Of a stretch of 64,000 nt of DNA, positions 9,303-18,552 are shown piece by piece. The stretch spans positions 129,139 through 193,138 of the forward strand of contig NVXK01000003.1 in NCBI GenBank assembly GCA_002733905.1. Direction: 5' to 3'. The translations under genes were made by a program, and so were the position numbers. Source of the stretch: Robiginitomaculum sp. Lineage in GTDB: Bacteria; Pseudomonadota; Alphaproteobacteria; Caulobacterales; Maricaulaceae. The number at the start of each line of letters is the position of its first letter. The first letter of the stretch is position 1. The notes beneath the pieces were generated by a model. It ran no database searches and was not told the DNA's origin. It saw only the letters and a program-made list of their open reading frames with translations.

Positions 9303-9342
9303 AAAATAAGGCGAAACTGCCTGATTATGTTAATTTTCGCCT
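9303..9342 (-). terminator. Hairpin downstream of the TauE/SafE gene
   Basis: An 8-bp stem (AGGCGAAA, 9309-9316, with TTTCGCCT, 9335-9342) is followed on the minus strand by TATTTTT. It lies about 80 bases after the stop of the minus-strand permease gene and is a plausible terminator for it. Confidence 0.5.
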
Positions 9343-9419
9343 ATAAGATGCGTTTTTGTTACAAAGTTCTCTTTATAATTGAATTTTAGTTGTGAACGAA
9401 TCAGTATTTTTTTATACTT

Positions 9420-10178
9420 TTACGGGAATAGGCCGAGTAGGCTCAAGCCACGTAAGACGTAAATGATACCGATAAAACTGACGATCCACCTTGTATATTT
9501 ACGAAACCCGACATCACTCATACGTTTCAAGACACATGTACCCATAAATGTACCCAACATGGCAAAGGGCACAAAGGCAATGAAAAACCAAAGCGGTGGG
9601 AGTGTCGTGAGGCCAACAGACCTTATCAAAGGAATACCAAAGAATAAAATTTTCATCACATGTGACGAAAACATCGTAATGGCTTTTGTGGCCACGATTT
9701 CATGTCGCAGCATATCTGTCTTCACAAAGAACATATCCAGAGCTGGCCCCGCTGCGCCTGCGACAAGGTTGAGCCCCGTTGCGAGAAATCCGCAAAAATA
9801 CGCATGTCCACGTTTTTGCACATCCAAATGAATCAGCTCTTTGGGCAACCATAATAATATTGGCAGCAAACCCAAGGCACAAAACAATACGCCTTTGCTT
9901 GGGATATAGGCGATGAGCATCATAGCAATAACCGCAGGCAAAGAGCCGAGCGCGATTTTGCCAAACACATCCCACCGAATATTATCACGGAGGAGATACG
10001 CGCGGTAAGAATTGGAAATGCTTTGCACGGCGCCGTGAACAACCATGGCTTCCGCGACGCCAAGGAAACTGGCAATGACCCCCATAAATATCAGGCCGCC
10101 CGCCATGCCAAATATTCCAGAAATACAGGCGGTCACCAGAACCGATACTAATATGAATGCGAGAATATTAAAGGACAT
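9420..10178 (-). CDS. TauE/SafE-family sulfite exporter-like permease
   Basis: This membrane protein of 252 residues has about eight hydrophobic segments. The early glycine-rich ISGIFGMAGGLIFMGV and the mid-protein repeat NLVAGAAGPALDM are the paired signature motifs of the TauE/SafE (DUF81) family. Members are proposed to export sulfite or organosulfonates, but many have unknown substrates. The longest frame would start at 10256 inside the divergent PepSY gene. The ATG at 10178 just before the first helix is more credible. The gene is isolated, with its probable terminator near 9303-9342 and a shared divergent promoter region with the PepSY gene. No sulfur-metabolism gene is adjacent to support a substrate. 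Confidence 0.85.
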   Translation of the reverse strand: MSFNILAFILVSVLVTACISGIFGMAGGLIFMGVIASFLGVAEAMVVHGAVQSISNSYRAYLLRDNIRWDVFGKIALGSLPAVIAMMLIAYIPSKGVLFCALGLLPILLWLPKELIHLDVQKRGHAYFCGFLATGLNLVAGAAGPALDMFFVKTDMLRHEIVATKAITMFSSHVMKILFFGIPLIRSVGLTTLPPLWFFIAFVPFAMLGTFMGTCVLKRMSDVGFRKYTRWIVSFIGIIYVLRGLSLLGLFP

Positions 10179-10246
10179 AGTTTGCTGTAACGTTTTGCAT
10201 AGGCCTTGAAAAGAGCTAAGGTGTTTGAAAACAAGAAGGGGATAAA

Positions 10247-11002
10247 ATGATCGCAAAACATAAATTTTGGCGGAGCCTGACCCGTGTGCATAAATGGGCG
10301 GGTTTAATCCTTGGCGTACAAATTATGCTCTGGTTCGCCAGTGGCTTCTTCATGAGTTTTTTTAGCATTGATAAAGTGCACGGCGACCATATGGCGGAAA
10401 AACAAATTGCCCCATTACATATCGAAAATATTGTCTCTGTAAAAACCGCTTTATCACAATATCCAAATATGAACGACGATCAGACCAATACCGCATTGCG
10501 TAAAATCATTCTCCGCTCTGCATTAGGTCATCCGATTTGGGAAGTGGAGGGTGCGAGCGGCCTTGTCCGTGTCGACGCGAAAACAGGCCTGCTGTGGCAA
10601 GGGGTCAGTGAAGCACAAATCCGCACTGCCGCAAAAACATACTATAAAGGCGTGCAGTCTCCACACACTGTTTTGAAACTTGATACGGCCCCAAAAGATT
10701 ACAACAGTATCGTTCCTGTCTGGCAAATTACTTATGATGACCGTGCGAAAACACACCTGTATATATCGCCGCAAACAGGAGAGCTGTTAAAGGTGCGGAC
10801 ACGGTTATGGCGTGTGTTCGATTTTATGTGGATGCTCCATATTATGGATTATAAAAACCGCGACAACATAAATTTATGGTGGCTAAAACTTCTCTCATTT
10901 TGTGCGCTTCTGTTTAGCCTCACAGGTATCGGTCTGGTCATTCACCGTATTTTCATGCGACCAAAGCGCAAGAAACCTACCCAAACTGCGCCCAAAACCT
11001 AG
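10247..11002 (+). CDS. PepSY domain-containing membrane protein
   Basis: This 251-residue protein has an N-terminal membrane segment (residues about 17-40) preceded by HKWAG, the typical start of PepSY-associated TM proteins. An extracytoplasmic region follows, and a second helix lies near residues 205-235. The outer region contains two PepSY-like stretches ending in VRVDAKTGLL and LYISPQTGEL, each a beta-strand pair with the usual D/P-x-TG turn. Relatives are often linked to siderophore uptake or ferric-reductase-like functions, but no such partner is adjacent. The start at 10247 has GAAGGGG about five bases before it. It overlaps the convergent amidohydrolase gene by four bases. Confidence 0.8.
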   Translation: MIAKHKFWRSLTRVHKWAGLILGVQIMLWFASGFFMSFFSIDKVHGDHMAEKQIAPLHIENIVSVKTALSQYPNMNDDQTNTALRKIILRSALGHPIWEVEGASGLVRVDAKTGLLWQGVSEAQIRTAAKTYYKGVQSPHTVLKLDTAPKDYNSIVPVWQITYDDRAKTHLYISPQTGELLKVRTRLWRVFDFMWMLHIMDYKNRDNINLWWLKLLSFCALLFSLTGIGLVIHRIFMRPKRKKPTQTAPKT

Positions 11003-12306
11003 TCTTCGTTTTTGTAAACCTTGCCGTTTTTCATCACGAAATCTACGTCATAAAGCTCGGTAATGTCGTCCAGAGGATTGCCATTTACTGCAATAATATC
11101 GGCGAACTTTCCAGCTGCGATTGCGCCGACTATATCGCCCATCTCCATGCGCTCTGCTGCGGTAATCGTTGCCGCTTTGATCGCCTCCATTTCGCTCATG
11201 CCAGCCTCGACCATATAGCCAAATTCGCGTGCGTTGTCACCGTGTGCCGAAACGCCGCTATCGGTGCCAAACGCAATCGTAACACCATTCGCATGGGCGA
11301 TACGCAGCATGTTGAGCATTTGTGGTCCGACCTTTAAGGCCTTGGCTTTGGACGCAGGAGGGAGCCAGTCTTTATTCTCGGCCCAATCGACAACCGTCAT
11401 GCCCGCAAGAACTGTCGGCACAAGAGAGGCGTCATATTTCTTAAACAAACGCACAGTGGCTTTATCCAAATATGTACCATGTTGAATAGATTTTACACCA
11501 GCTTTTAAGGCCGACTCAATACCTGCTTTACCATGTGCATGGGCGGTAACCTGCCGCCCCATTTTTGCTGCACTTTGTACAATCGCTTCTAGCTCGTCTT
11601 GGAAAAACTGTTGGCCTGTTCCTGCCGCAGTATTGGAAAGCACGCCGCCTGTGGCTGTAATTTTCACAATGTCGGCGCCTGCTTTAATCGCGGCGCGTGT
11701 GGCGCGGCGGCAATCGTCTGCGCCGTCACAAATTGTTGGGCTGCGAAACACATCAAGCACTTTGGAAATATACCCATGTGTATCTCCATGACCACCTGTT
11801 GGAGATACACTCCGACCTGAGGCGCGAATGCGAGGGCCGTCAATTTTTCCCGCATTAATTGCGTCACGTAAGGCAAAGACTTCTTCAGGCCCACCAACAT
11901 CTTGCACACTGGTAAATCCAGCCATAAGTGTTTTTTGCCCGTTAATCATCGCGTCAAAGGCAATATCCCCAGAGCGTTTTGTAACAGCTTGCAAGCGAAT
12001 ATTCGGGTTCCACTCCATTGATAAATGCACATGTGAATCGATAAGCCCGGGCAGTACAAAACTATTTTTTAAATCAATATAGGTCGCGTCAGTATTATTT
12101 TGCTTTGCATACCCTGCTGTCACTGACACTATTTTTCCGTCAACCACTGTGATGGTCTGTTTTTGCAATGGTGCTTTCCCAGGATGGGTAAGTACCTGAC
12201 CTGCATGGATAATTGTTGTGTCTGATGCAAAAGCAGAAATGGTAAAAGCAGAAATAGCAAATACAGAACTTGTACCTGCGCGTAAAAGTGATTTTAAAAA
12301 TTTCAT
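10999..12306 (-). CDS. Exported metal-dependent amidohydrolase (imidazolonepropionase/prolidase-like)
   Basis: This 435-residue amidohydrolase carries a cleavable signal peptide of about 27 residues ending in AFA, so it should act in the periplasm. Metal ligands are visible in order: HVH in DSHVHLSMEW, the lysine expected to be carboxylated in DIVKITATGG, HAHG, QHGTYLD and the aspartate of GTDSG. This is the layout of the subgroup that includes imidazolonepropionase-like enzymes and Xaa-Pro or Xaa-Arg dipeptidases; secreted members usually cleave dipeptides or amides. The substrate cannot be told from the motifs. It stands alone between the convergent PepSY gene and purD and has no clear terminator of its own. 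Confidence 0.88.
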   Translation of the reverse strand: MKFLKSLLRAGTSSVFAISAFTISAFASDTTIIHAGQVLTHPGKAPLQKQTITVVDGKIVSVTAGYAKQNNTDATYIDLKNSFVLPGLIDSHVHLSMEWNPNIRLQAVTKRSGDIAFDAMINGQKTLMAGFTSVQDVGGPEEVFALRDAINAGKIDGPRIRASGRSVSPTGGHGDTHGYISKVLDVFRSPTICDGADDCRRATRAAIKAGADIVKITATGGVLSNTAAGTGQQFFQDELEAIVQSAAKMGRQVTAHAHGKAGIESALKAGVKSIQHGTYLDKATVRLFKKYDASLVPTVLAGMTVVDWAENKDWLPPASKAKALKVGPQMLNMLRIAHANGVTIAFGTDSGVSAHGDNAREFGYMVEAGMSEMEAIKAATITAAERMEMGDIVGAIAAGKFADIIAVNGNPLDDITELYDVDFVMKNGKVYKNED

Positions 12307-12354
12307 ATCAATCCCCTAATATACGCAAGCTCTGGTCTATGTTTTTACATATTT

Positions 12355-13635
12355 TTACATGTTTTTTAAGGCTTGCTTTGCGATGTCACGCCGACAAAAA
12401 CCATCAGGCCAATCAATCGCGTCATCAATCGCACTATAGGCACGTTTGACTGCTTGGTCTATATCTTTACCTGTTGCGGTTACATTTAAGACACGGCCAC
12501 CTGCGGCGACAAGTGCGCCTGCCTCATTGCGTTGCGTCCCTGCGTGAAAGACTTGAACCCCTTCCATCAGGTTGGCGGCGTCCACACCTTTAATCACTGT
12601 GCCCTTTGCATATGCGTTCGGATAGCCTTTGGCCGCCAAAACAACATTTGCAACAGGGGTTTCGTCCCATTCAGGGCTGGCCGATTTATCGAGTGAACCA
12701 AGGCTCGCCGCTAATAAAATTTCCACTATATCTGATTTAAGACGTCGCATTAACAGCTGGCATTCAGGGTCGCCAAAACGCGCATTATATTCAATTAATT
12801 TTGGGCCTTCATCTGTCATCATCAGGCCCGCAAATAACACCCCAACAAAAGGCATGTTTTCTTTGGCCATGCCGTGAACTGTTGGATTAATGATATCCGC
12901 CATAATGGTATTGACCATGGCTTGGTCAAATCCGGGAACAGGTGAATATGCCCCCATGCCGCCAGTGTTAGGGCCCTTGTCCCCGTCATAAGCACGCTTA
13001 TGATCTTGGGCCTCAATTAAGGGCATTGCCATTTTTCCGTCCGACAGGGCAAAGAATGAAATTTCATGCCCATACATAAATTCTTCAATAACAACACATG
13101 TGCCAGCGTCACCAAATTTACCCGAGAAAAATTCATCAAGCTCGCTTAACGCAATCTCTTTTGTCTCGGCAATAACGACGCCTTTACCTGCGGCCAACCC
13201 ATCAGCCTTAATCACATAAGGCGCAGTCATTTCGTCAAGATAAGCTTTGGCATCACCGAGTTCGGTAAACACATCATAACGTGCAGTCGGGATCGTATGG
13301 CGCGTACAAAAATCTTTGGTGAATCCCTTAGAGGTTTCGAGCTGCGCTGCTTTTTCTGTCGGGCCGAAACTTGCAATGCCAAGCGCGGTGAGCTTGTCCA
13401 CAAGGCCAAGTTCTAAGGGGGCTTCTGGGCCTACGATTACGAAATCAATATTTTCATCTTGGACGAGGGCGATAATACCTGCCACATCATTTACGGCTAT
13501 ATTCGCACAGTCGGCAATTTCGGCAATGCCTGCATTGCCGGGTGTGCAAATCAGTTGATCGCACAGCGGACTTTGAATAATTTTCCATGCAAGTGAATGC
13601 TCGCGTCCACCACCACCAATGAGAAGTATTTTCAT
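12355..13635 (-). CDS. purD: Phosphoribosylamine-glycine ligase
   Basis: PurD joins glycine to 5-phosphoribosylamine with ATP in the second step of purine synthesis. The 426-residue length is standard. The N-terminal nucleotide-like fold begins MKILLIGGGGREHSLAWKI. The ATP-grasp domain shows ADGLAAGKGVVIA and the metal-binding ending YNARFGDPECQ. The C-terminal domain is complete. The start codon has AAAGG seven bases upstream. It is divergent from xseA, a pairing common in alphaproteobacteria, so the 75-base gap holds both promoters. Confidence 0.97.
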   Translation of the reverse strand: MKILLIGGGGREHSLAWKIIQSPLCDQLICTPGNAGIAEIADCANIAVNDVAGIIALVQDENIDFVIVGPEAPLELGLVDKLTALGIASFGPTEKAAQLETSKGFTKDFCTRHTIPTARYDVFTELGDAKAYLDEMTAPYVIKADGLAAGKGVVIAETKEIALSELDEFFSGKFGDAGTCVVIEEFMYGHEISFFALSDGKMAMPLIEAQDHKRAYDGDKGPNTGGMGAYSPVPGFDQAMVNTIMADIINPTVHGMAKENMPFVGVLFAGLMMTDEGPKLIEYNARFGDPECQLLMRRLKSDIVEILLAASLGSLDKSASPEWDETPVANVVLAAKGYPNAYAKGTVIKGVDAANLMEGVQVFHAGTQRNEAGALVAAGGRVLNVTATGKDIDQAVKRAYSAIDDAIDWPDGFCRRDIAKQALKNM

Positions 13636-13710
13636 TTCCGCGCCTTTCGGGCTAGGTTATTTCTATGAAAACATATATGACCGAACTTACAGCAATAAGA
13701 AAGTAAATTT

Positions 13711-15159
13711 GTGCCTAAACTTGCATCTGAAACAGGGTCGAATGCTCATGAATACTCGGTTTCCGAGCTTGCATTTTCCCTAAAACGCACAGTCGAAGAG
13801 ACTTATGGACGTGTACGTGTGCGTGGGGAATTGGGCCGTGTTGTTATCGCCAAATCTGGTCATATGTATGTGGACATCAAAGACGATAAATCCGTCATTG
13901 CCTCTATCATGTGGAAAGGGTCTGTCTCGCGCCTGTCGATCCGTCCCGAAGAAGGCATGGAAGTCATTGTCGAGGGCAAGCTGACGACCTATCCGGGGCG
14001 TTCGCAATATCAATTGGTCATAGATAAGCTTGAACCTGCGGGTGTAGGTGCGTTGATGGCTTTGCTTGAAAAACGCAAAAAACAATTCGCAGATGAAGGT
14101 CTATTTGACGCAGACCGCAAACAGGATCTACCATATTTGCCGCAAACCATTGGCGTTGTGACCTCGCCAACGGGCGCGGTTATTCGCGATATACTACACC
14201 GTATTGCAGACCGTTTTCCTCTGCGTGTTTTGGTCTGGCCCGTTCTGGTGCAAGGTGACCGCGCCGCAGATCAAATCACAGAGGCGATTGTAGGCTTTAA
14301 CACCTATCCCGAAACACATGATCTCCCACGGCCTGATTTACTCATCGTCGCACGCGGTGGAGGTTCAATCGAAGATCTATGGTGTTTTAACGAGGAAAAC
14401 GTCGTGCGCGCCGCCGCCAATTCCGCTATTCCGTTGATCAGTGCCGTTGGCCATGAAACTGACTGGACATTGATTGATTATGTCGCAGACGAACGTGCGC
14501 CCACACCCACAGCCGCCGCCGAAATCGCAGTGCCCGTCAGAACCGAGTTGATAGATACGGTCGAAGACTATGCCTTACGCATCAAGCGTGGATTAAACAG
14601 AACCGTCGAGCGTAAAAAACTCGGGCTAGAAGTGGCAAAATTGCCTAAACTCGACACGGTGTTGTCGGGGCCAAGACAGCGTCTTGATATGGCGCTCAGT
14701 CGTTTACTCCCTGCGTTGGACGTAAATAGACGCGCACATGAAAACCGTCTCAACATACTTTCAACACGCTTGCGCCCCGATAATTTGACGCAAAACATAG
14801 GCCGTCGCCGTGAAAAGCTCGATAATGTTTCACGTGAAACATTTACAACCATGCGCCGCATTGTCGAAAAATCCGCAGAACGGTTAAGCCGTTCTGGAAA
14901 GCTTTTGGAGGCCTATTCCTACCAAGGTGTTTTGGCGCGTGGCTATGCGCTTGTGACCGATACAGCAGGGAAATTAATTCGCGAGGGCAAACCTCTTGCG
15001 CGCGGTGAGGCTGTGAATTTAACATTTAGTGACGGGGTACGAGAAGCCGTCATTGATGGTATAAGTTCTGGCGCAAGTTCTGGTGCATTAAAACCCATGC
15101 GCAAAGCCAAAAAACGCACTGTAAAAAAAGCAGATGAAAACCAAGGCGACCTCTTTTGA
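13711..15159 (+). CDS. xseA: Exodeoxyribonuclease VII large subunit
   Basis: XseA is the catalytic subunit of ExoVII, which degrades single-stranded DNA into short oligonucleotides and works in mismatch repair and recombination. An N-terminal OB-fold (VRGELGRV to WKGSVSRL) is followed by the catalytic domain with TSPTGAVIRD, ARGGGSIEDLWCFNEE and GHETDWTL. A long coiled coil and a basic tail come next. The start is taken as GTG 13711; no ATG fits before the conserved block. XseB is not in the window. It leads a compact plus-strand run with DUF2093, the M23 lipoprotein and chorismate mutase genes. Confidence 0.95.
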   Translation: MPKLASETGSNAHEYSVSELAFSLKRTVEETYGRVRVRGELGRVVIAKSGHMYVDIKDDKSVIASIMWKGSVSRLSIRPEEGMEVIVEGKLTTYPGRSQYQLVIDKLEPAGVGALMALLEKRKKQFADEGLFDADRKQDLPYLPQTIGVVTSPTGAVIRDILHRIADRFPLRVLVWPVLVQGDRAADQITEAIVGFNTYPETHDLPRPDLLIVARGGGSIEDLWCFNEENVVRAAANSAIPLISAVGHETDWTLIDYVADERAPTPTAAAEIAVPVRTELIDTVEDYALRIKRGLNRTVERKKLGLEVAKLPKLDTVLSGPRQRLDMALSRLLPALDVNRRAHENRLNILSTRLRPDNLTQNIGRRREKLDNVSRETFTTMRRIVEKSAERLSRSGKLLEAYSYQGVLARGYALVTDTAGKLIREGKPLARGEAVNLTFSDGVREAVIDGISSGASSGALKPMRKAKKRTVKKADENQGDLF

Positions 15160-15188
15160 TTTACCAAAAGATAGTATAGAAGATAGCT

Positions 15189-15398
15189 ATGTTAAATTTT
15201 TCAAATAATAACGGCGAAGCGAAACTCCATTATGGCTCGTCGGATTTCATGATCCTGCAATCTGGTCAATATGTTCTCTGCGCCGTCACGGGCGTGAAAA
15301 TTCCGCTTGAGGAACTTAAATATTGGAGCGACGAAACCCAAGAAGCATATGCCGACGCGGCGGCGAGTTTTAAGCGCTGGCAAGAGGTGAACTCTTGA
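15189..15398 (+). CDS. DUF2093 domain-containing small protein
   Basis: This 69-residue protein matches the alphaproteobacterial DUF2093 family, with the pattern LHYGSSDFMILQSGQYVLC, a VTG turn and IPLEELKYWS. The function is unknown. It very often lies directly after xseA, as here, 29 bases downstream. The final base of its stop region overlaps the TTG start of the following lipoprotein gene. No membrane segment or metal motif is apparent. Confidence 0.85.
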   Translation: MLNFSNNNGEAKLHYGSSDFMILQSGQYVLCAVTGVKIPLEELKYWSDETQEAYADAAASFKRWQEVNS

Positions 15399-16309
15399 GA
15401 AAACGCCTCAGTGTCATAACATTGGCACTTTTGCTTTCTGCTTGTGGACAATCCGAAAGCAAGGCGCAATCTGCCCCAACGCCGCAGCTAAAGCCTGTGC
15501 AAGAGATACAAGCTGTTGTCGCTCATGAAATAGCGAAAACCCCTGCGCCAAAAATTTCATGCATTGGTGTGCTCGAACAAGGCGGCGCGGTACAATGCAC
15601 GACTTTCCCACATGCTGTTTTGCAAGTCGGCAGCCTTAAAACCAAGGCGGATGAAAACGGCATCGCCATTATCGGTTTTGACCGTGACACACCTGCGAAA
15701 CAAAAAATCATTGTGGTAACGCGCAAAGGCGAAAGCTTTTCCAAAACCCTGAACATCAAATCACGTGAATTTGGCGTGCAACGTATTGACGGTCTTCCGC
15801 CGTCGCAAGTATCCAAATTTTCAGACAAAGCTCTTATACGTATTCGCGCTTCATCGGCGCGTAAGAAAACAGGCTTTGCTTCTCGTCAAAAAGCGATGGG
15901 ATTTACAGATGGGTTTGTTTTGCCCGTCGAAGGGACAAAGACATCTGATTTTGGCAATCAACGTATCTTAAACGGCGTTCCCAAACGTCCCCATTACGGT
16001 GTTGATATTGCCGCCCCTCTTGGTACGCCGATTTACGCACCTGCGGACGGTGTGATTTCGCTTGCGGACAATGATCTCTATTTCGAAGGCGCAATGGTGC
16101 TGATCGATCATGGGCAAGGTCTGATTTCCATGTATTTGCATATGAGCGATATTATCGTAGAATCCGGACAGAGCGTAAAACGCGGCGATAAAATTGGCGC
16201 AGTTGGTGCAAAAGGTCGCGCAACAGGTCCGCACTTGTGTTGGCGTTTGAAATGGCGTAATCGCAATCTCGATCCAGAATTATTGACGAAATGGCCGCGT
16301 AATGACTAA
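15395..16309 (+). CDS. M23/LytM-family lipoprotein endopeptidase
   Basis: This envelope peptidase-fold lipoprotein has 304 residues. The lipobox LLSAC puts the lipidated cysteine at residue 17, after a TTG start that overlaps the previous stop. A linker of about 150 residues leads to a LytM domain. The zinc-site motif HYGVD (His200, Asp204) is present, as is the substrate-groove motif YLHMSD. In the last motif, which is HxH in LytM (GPHLHW), this protein reads GPHLCW. His280 is kept, but the position of the third zinc ligand is Cys282. It may bind zinc through cysteine, or it may be a non-catalytic regulator like EnvC-type LytM factors. I believe the same change occurs in related alphaproteobacterial proteins, but cannot check. 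Confidence 0.88.
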   Translation: MRKRLSVITLALLLSACGQSESKAQSAPTPQLKPVQEIQAVVAHEIAKTPAPKISCIGVLEQGGAVQCTTFPHAVLQVGSLKTKADENGIAIIGFDRDTPAKQKIIVVTRKGESFSKTLNIKSREFGVQRIDGLPPSQVSKFSDKALIRIRASSARKKTGFASRQKAMGFTDGFVLPVEGTKTSDFGNQRILNGVPKRPHYGVDIAAPLGTPIYAPADGVISLADNDLYFEGAMVLIDHGQGLISMYLHMSDIIVESGQSVKRGDKIGAVGAKGRATGPHLCWRLKWRNRNLDPELLTKWPRND

Positions 16310-16628
16310 GACGACTCCCATGCTAAAAACAGCACATGAATGCGAAACCATGGTCGATGTCCGCGCCGAAGTGGACAGACTTGACCGCGAACTTGTGGCA
16401 CTTATCACCGAGCGCCAATCCTATATGGAAGCAGCGGCGCGTATTAAAACCAACCGCGAAAGCGTTTATGACGCCGCGAGGATTGAAGATGTTGTGAGTA
16501 AAGTCAAAGCCTTTGCACTCACATCTGGTCTCAGCACAGATATCGCTGAACCCGTCTGGCGCGAACTTATCAAACAATCCATCGCCCATGAATTTAAAGC
16601 GTGGGACAAGCAAAGAGGCGTGAGCTAA
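16302..16628 (+). CDS. Chorismate mutase, AroQ class
   Basis: This 108-residue all-helical protein belongs to the AroQ family, which rearranges chorismate to prephenate toward phenylalanine and tyrosine. Recognisable elements are RAEVDRLDRELVALITER in the first long helix with its active-site arginine, the AARIKTNRESVYD loop with lysine and arginine, and the final helix. Single-domain forms of this length also include isochorismate-pyruvate lyases (PchB), but no salicylate or siderophore genes are near. It overlaps the M23 gene by eight bases and converges with a four-base overlap on the acyltransferase gene. Confidence 0.85.
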   Translation: MTKTTPMLKTAHECETMVDVRAEVDRLDRELVALITERQSYMEAAARIKTNRESVYDAARIEDVVSKVKAFALTSGLSTDIAEPVWRELIKQSIAHEFKAWDKQRGVS

Positions 16629-17551
16629 GTTTTCTTATCTACTTTCGCCTGACGGTATAAATCTTTTGGCCAGCGGCGGTGAACCCAGAACCAGTCGGTG
16701 GGGTTTTGGCGGATATAGTCTTCGACGAATGTTGTGACTTTTATGACGCCTGCACGAATATCTGCATTTCTATCGTCCGTTTTGTCGAGCTGTATCGGTG
16801 CGTGAACGGTGACGCGAAAGTTCGCGCCTTGGGTGCGGACAACCGACATTGGTACAAGCGGCGCACCCGTTTTAATGGCGAGGCGCGTAGGGCCAGGGGC
16901 CGTCATTGCGCCGACCCCAAAGAATGGTATTTCAATCCCTTCGTTAAATTTTTGATCGTTAAGAAGCGCAATACTGCGGCCATTACGTAGGGCGTGGATA
17001 AGTTCTTTTGCGCCTTTCGCGCCTGATTTCGCGACCATGAGTTCGATGCCATAACGTGCGCGTTGCTGACGAATACGTTTGTCAAAATACGGGTTGTTGG
17101 TGGGACGGTAAGTAACGTGAACAGGGAGTTTTGCTTGCGAAAATACGGCGGCCATAATTTCCCAATTGGCAAAATGCCCAGAGATAAGCACTGCGGCTTG
17201 CCCGTCTTTCTTTAGCTGTTCAAGTCGCTCTAATCCTACAACTTCAACCCGTGAGTTTTCGTCAAATACCCGAATACGCCCAAGGAAAGGGAACTCACCA
17301 AATGTGCGGCCCATACGGTTCCAGCTCTCGGATAACCATGCCTCAATTTGCACATCATCTGCGTCAGGAAAGGCGAGGCGCATACCCGTTTTGGCGATAT
17401 GATGCTTGCTGGTTTTGGGGCCAATCCATTGGAATATACGCCCAAACAAGGCAGATATTTTATCGAGAGAAAGAGGGGATAATGCCAACCTGACAATATC
17501 ATAGGCCAAAACCTCGAGACGCCAGACAAGATGTTTGATGAATTTAGCCAT
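16625..17551 (-). CDS. Lipid A acyltransferase, LpxL/HtrB family
   Basis: This 308-residue membrane-associated acyltransferase has the LPLAT active-site box HFANWE (SGHFANWEIM), a form of H(X4)D/E, and RPTNNPYFD and ALLNDQKFNEG further on. LpxL-type enzymes add a secondary acyl chain to Kdo2-lipid IVA at the inner membrane. Its place directly after lpxK and waaA supports that role. The start codon shares a base with the lpxK stop. Whether it adds lauroyl, myristoyl or a longer chain cannot be told. It is the last gene of the minus-strand lipid A unit and overlaps the convergent chorismate mutase gene by four bases. Confidence 0.9.
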   Translation of the reverse strand: MAKFIKHLVWRLEVLAYDIVRLALSPLSLDKISALFGRIFQWIGPKTSKHHIAKTGMRLAFPDADDVQIEAWLSESWNRMGRTFGEFPFLGRIRVFDENSRVEVVGLERLEQLKKDGQAAVLISGHFANWEIMAAVFSQAKLPVHVTYRPTNNPYFDKRIRQQRARYGIELMVAKSGAKGAKELIHALRNGRSIALLNDQKFNEGIEIPFFGVGAMTAPGPTRLAIKTGAPLVPMSVVRTQGANFRVTVHAPIQLDKTDDRNADIRAGVIKVTTFVEDYIRQNPTDWFWVHRRWPKDLYRQAKVDKKT

Positions 17552-18552
17552 TAGCGTTTCGCAACAGGTAGGAGTGGATGTAAAAGCCGACGCATAGAAA
17601 GCTCATCTTCGAACTCTACGGATACAGGCCAAACGTGAATAAGTTTTTGAATGGCCTTGGGCAGGCGAACATAATCTTTTTCCGTCGTAATCAACTTGGC
17701 CCCGTATTCTTGTGACAGCTCTAGCAAGTCTTTCATGTCGGTTTCTTTGTAGGTATAATGATTGGCATAGGGCATGCTCTCGACCAAATCCGCGCCTGCG
17801 CGTAAAAGGGCATCAAAGAATTTATTCGGTCGCCCAATACCTGCAAAAGCATAAAGCTTGCCTGCGGGAACAGCCATGCTTGGTCGCAAGCTTGCAGAGA
17901 TAACCATTTTCCCTTTGAGCTGGGTAAGCAAGTCTTCATCGACTTTATACTCGCTATATGGCTTCATCAAAATGACCGCATCTGTACGTTCAAGCGCAGC
18001 TTTGACGGGCTCTCGTAACGGGCCTGCTGGAAATACATATTCATTGCCAAAACCAATTTCTGCGTCCACCACAAGAAGAGAAAGTGTTTTGACAAGAGAC
18101 GGGTTTTGGTGCCCATCGTCAAGAATAATAATCTGTGCACCTTGGGCGGCGGCGGCGCGTCCACCATCACCACGGTCCATAGCAACCCAAACACGACCGT
18201 GCCTTGCGAGCAAGAGCGGTTCGTCGCCCATCTGGGCCGCAGTATGTTTTTTCGTCACAATCATAGGGCCTTTTTCACGGCCACCATATCCACGCGTAAC
18301 AACACACGCGCGAACACCCATACGGGTCAGGCTTTCAAGTAAATATGCGCTCACGGGGGTTTTGCCCGTGCCGCCAACACTGGCATTGCCGACGCTGATG
18401 ACAGGGATATGTGGATCGTAAATATCGTCCGCGTCCGCTAATCGTTTCGCCGTTGCGCGAGCATATAACCACCCAAGCGGCGAAAGAAGCGTGCGTAACA
18501 TTGGCGCAGATTCGCGGCCATATTTATGGTTCCAAAATTCAGGGGCGCGCAT
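17551..18552 (-). CDS. lpxK: Tetraacyldisaccharide 4'-kinase
   Basis: LpxK phosphorylates the 4' position of the tetraacyl disaccharide to form lipid IVA on the inner face of the cytoplasmic membrane. The protein has 333 residues with an N-terminal membrane-anchoring helix (PLGWLYARATAKR). The P-loop is SVGNASVGGTGKTPV, followed by VVTRGYGG and the DDGHQN box with the catalytic aspartate. The start ATG directly abuts the waaA stop (TAAATG), and its own stop shares a base with the next gene. These contacts imply one transcript: DUF374, waaA, lpxK, lpxL-like. Confidence 0.97.
   Translation of the reverse strand: MRAPEFWNHKYGRESAPMLRTLLSPLGWLYARATAKRLADADDIYDPHIPVISVGNASVGGTGKTPVSAYLLESLTRMGVRACVVTRGYGGREKGPMIVTKKHTAAQMGDEPLLLARHGRVWVAMDRGDGGRAAAAQGAQIIILDDGHQNPSLVKTLSLLVVDAEIGFGNEYVFPAGPLREPVKAALERTDAVILMKPYSEYKVDEDLLTQLKGKMVISASLRPSMAVPAGKLYAFAGIGRPNKFFDALLRAGADLVESMPYANHYTYKETDMKDLLELSQEYGAKLITTEKDYVRLPKAIQKLIHVWPVSVEFEDELSMRRLLHPLLPVAKR

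Larger units (their letters stand above)
9067..9419. other. Gene-free AT-rich gap between two convergent membrane-protein genes
   Basis: This 353-base stretch holds the two hairpins listed separately and otherwise AT-rich sequence. Stop codons are dense in the frames examined. Because the flanking genes converge on it, a promoter is not needed here and none stands out. Confidence 0.6.
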
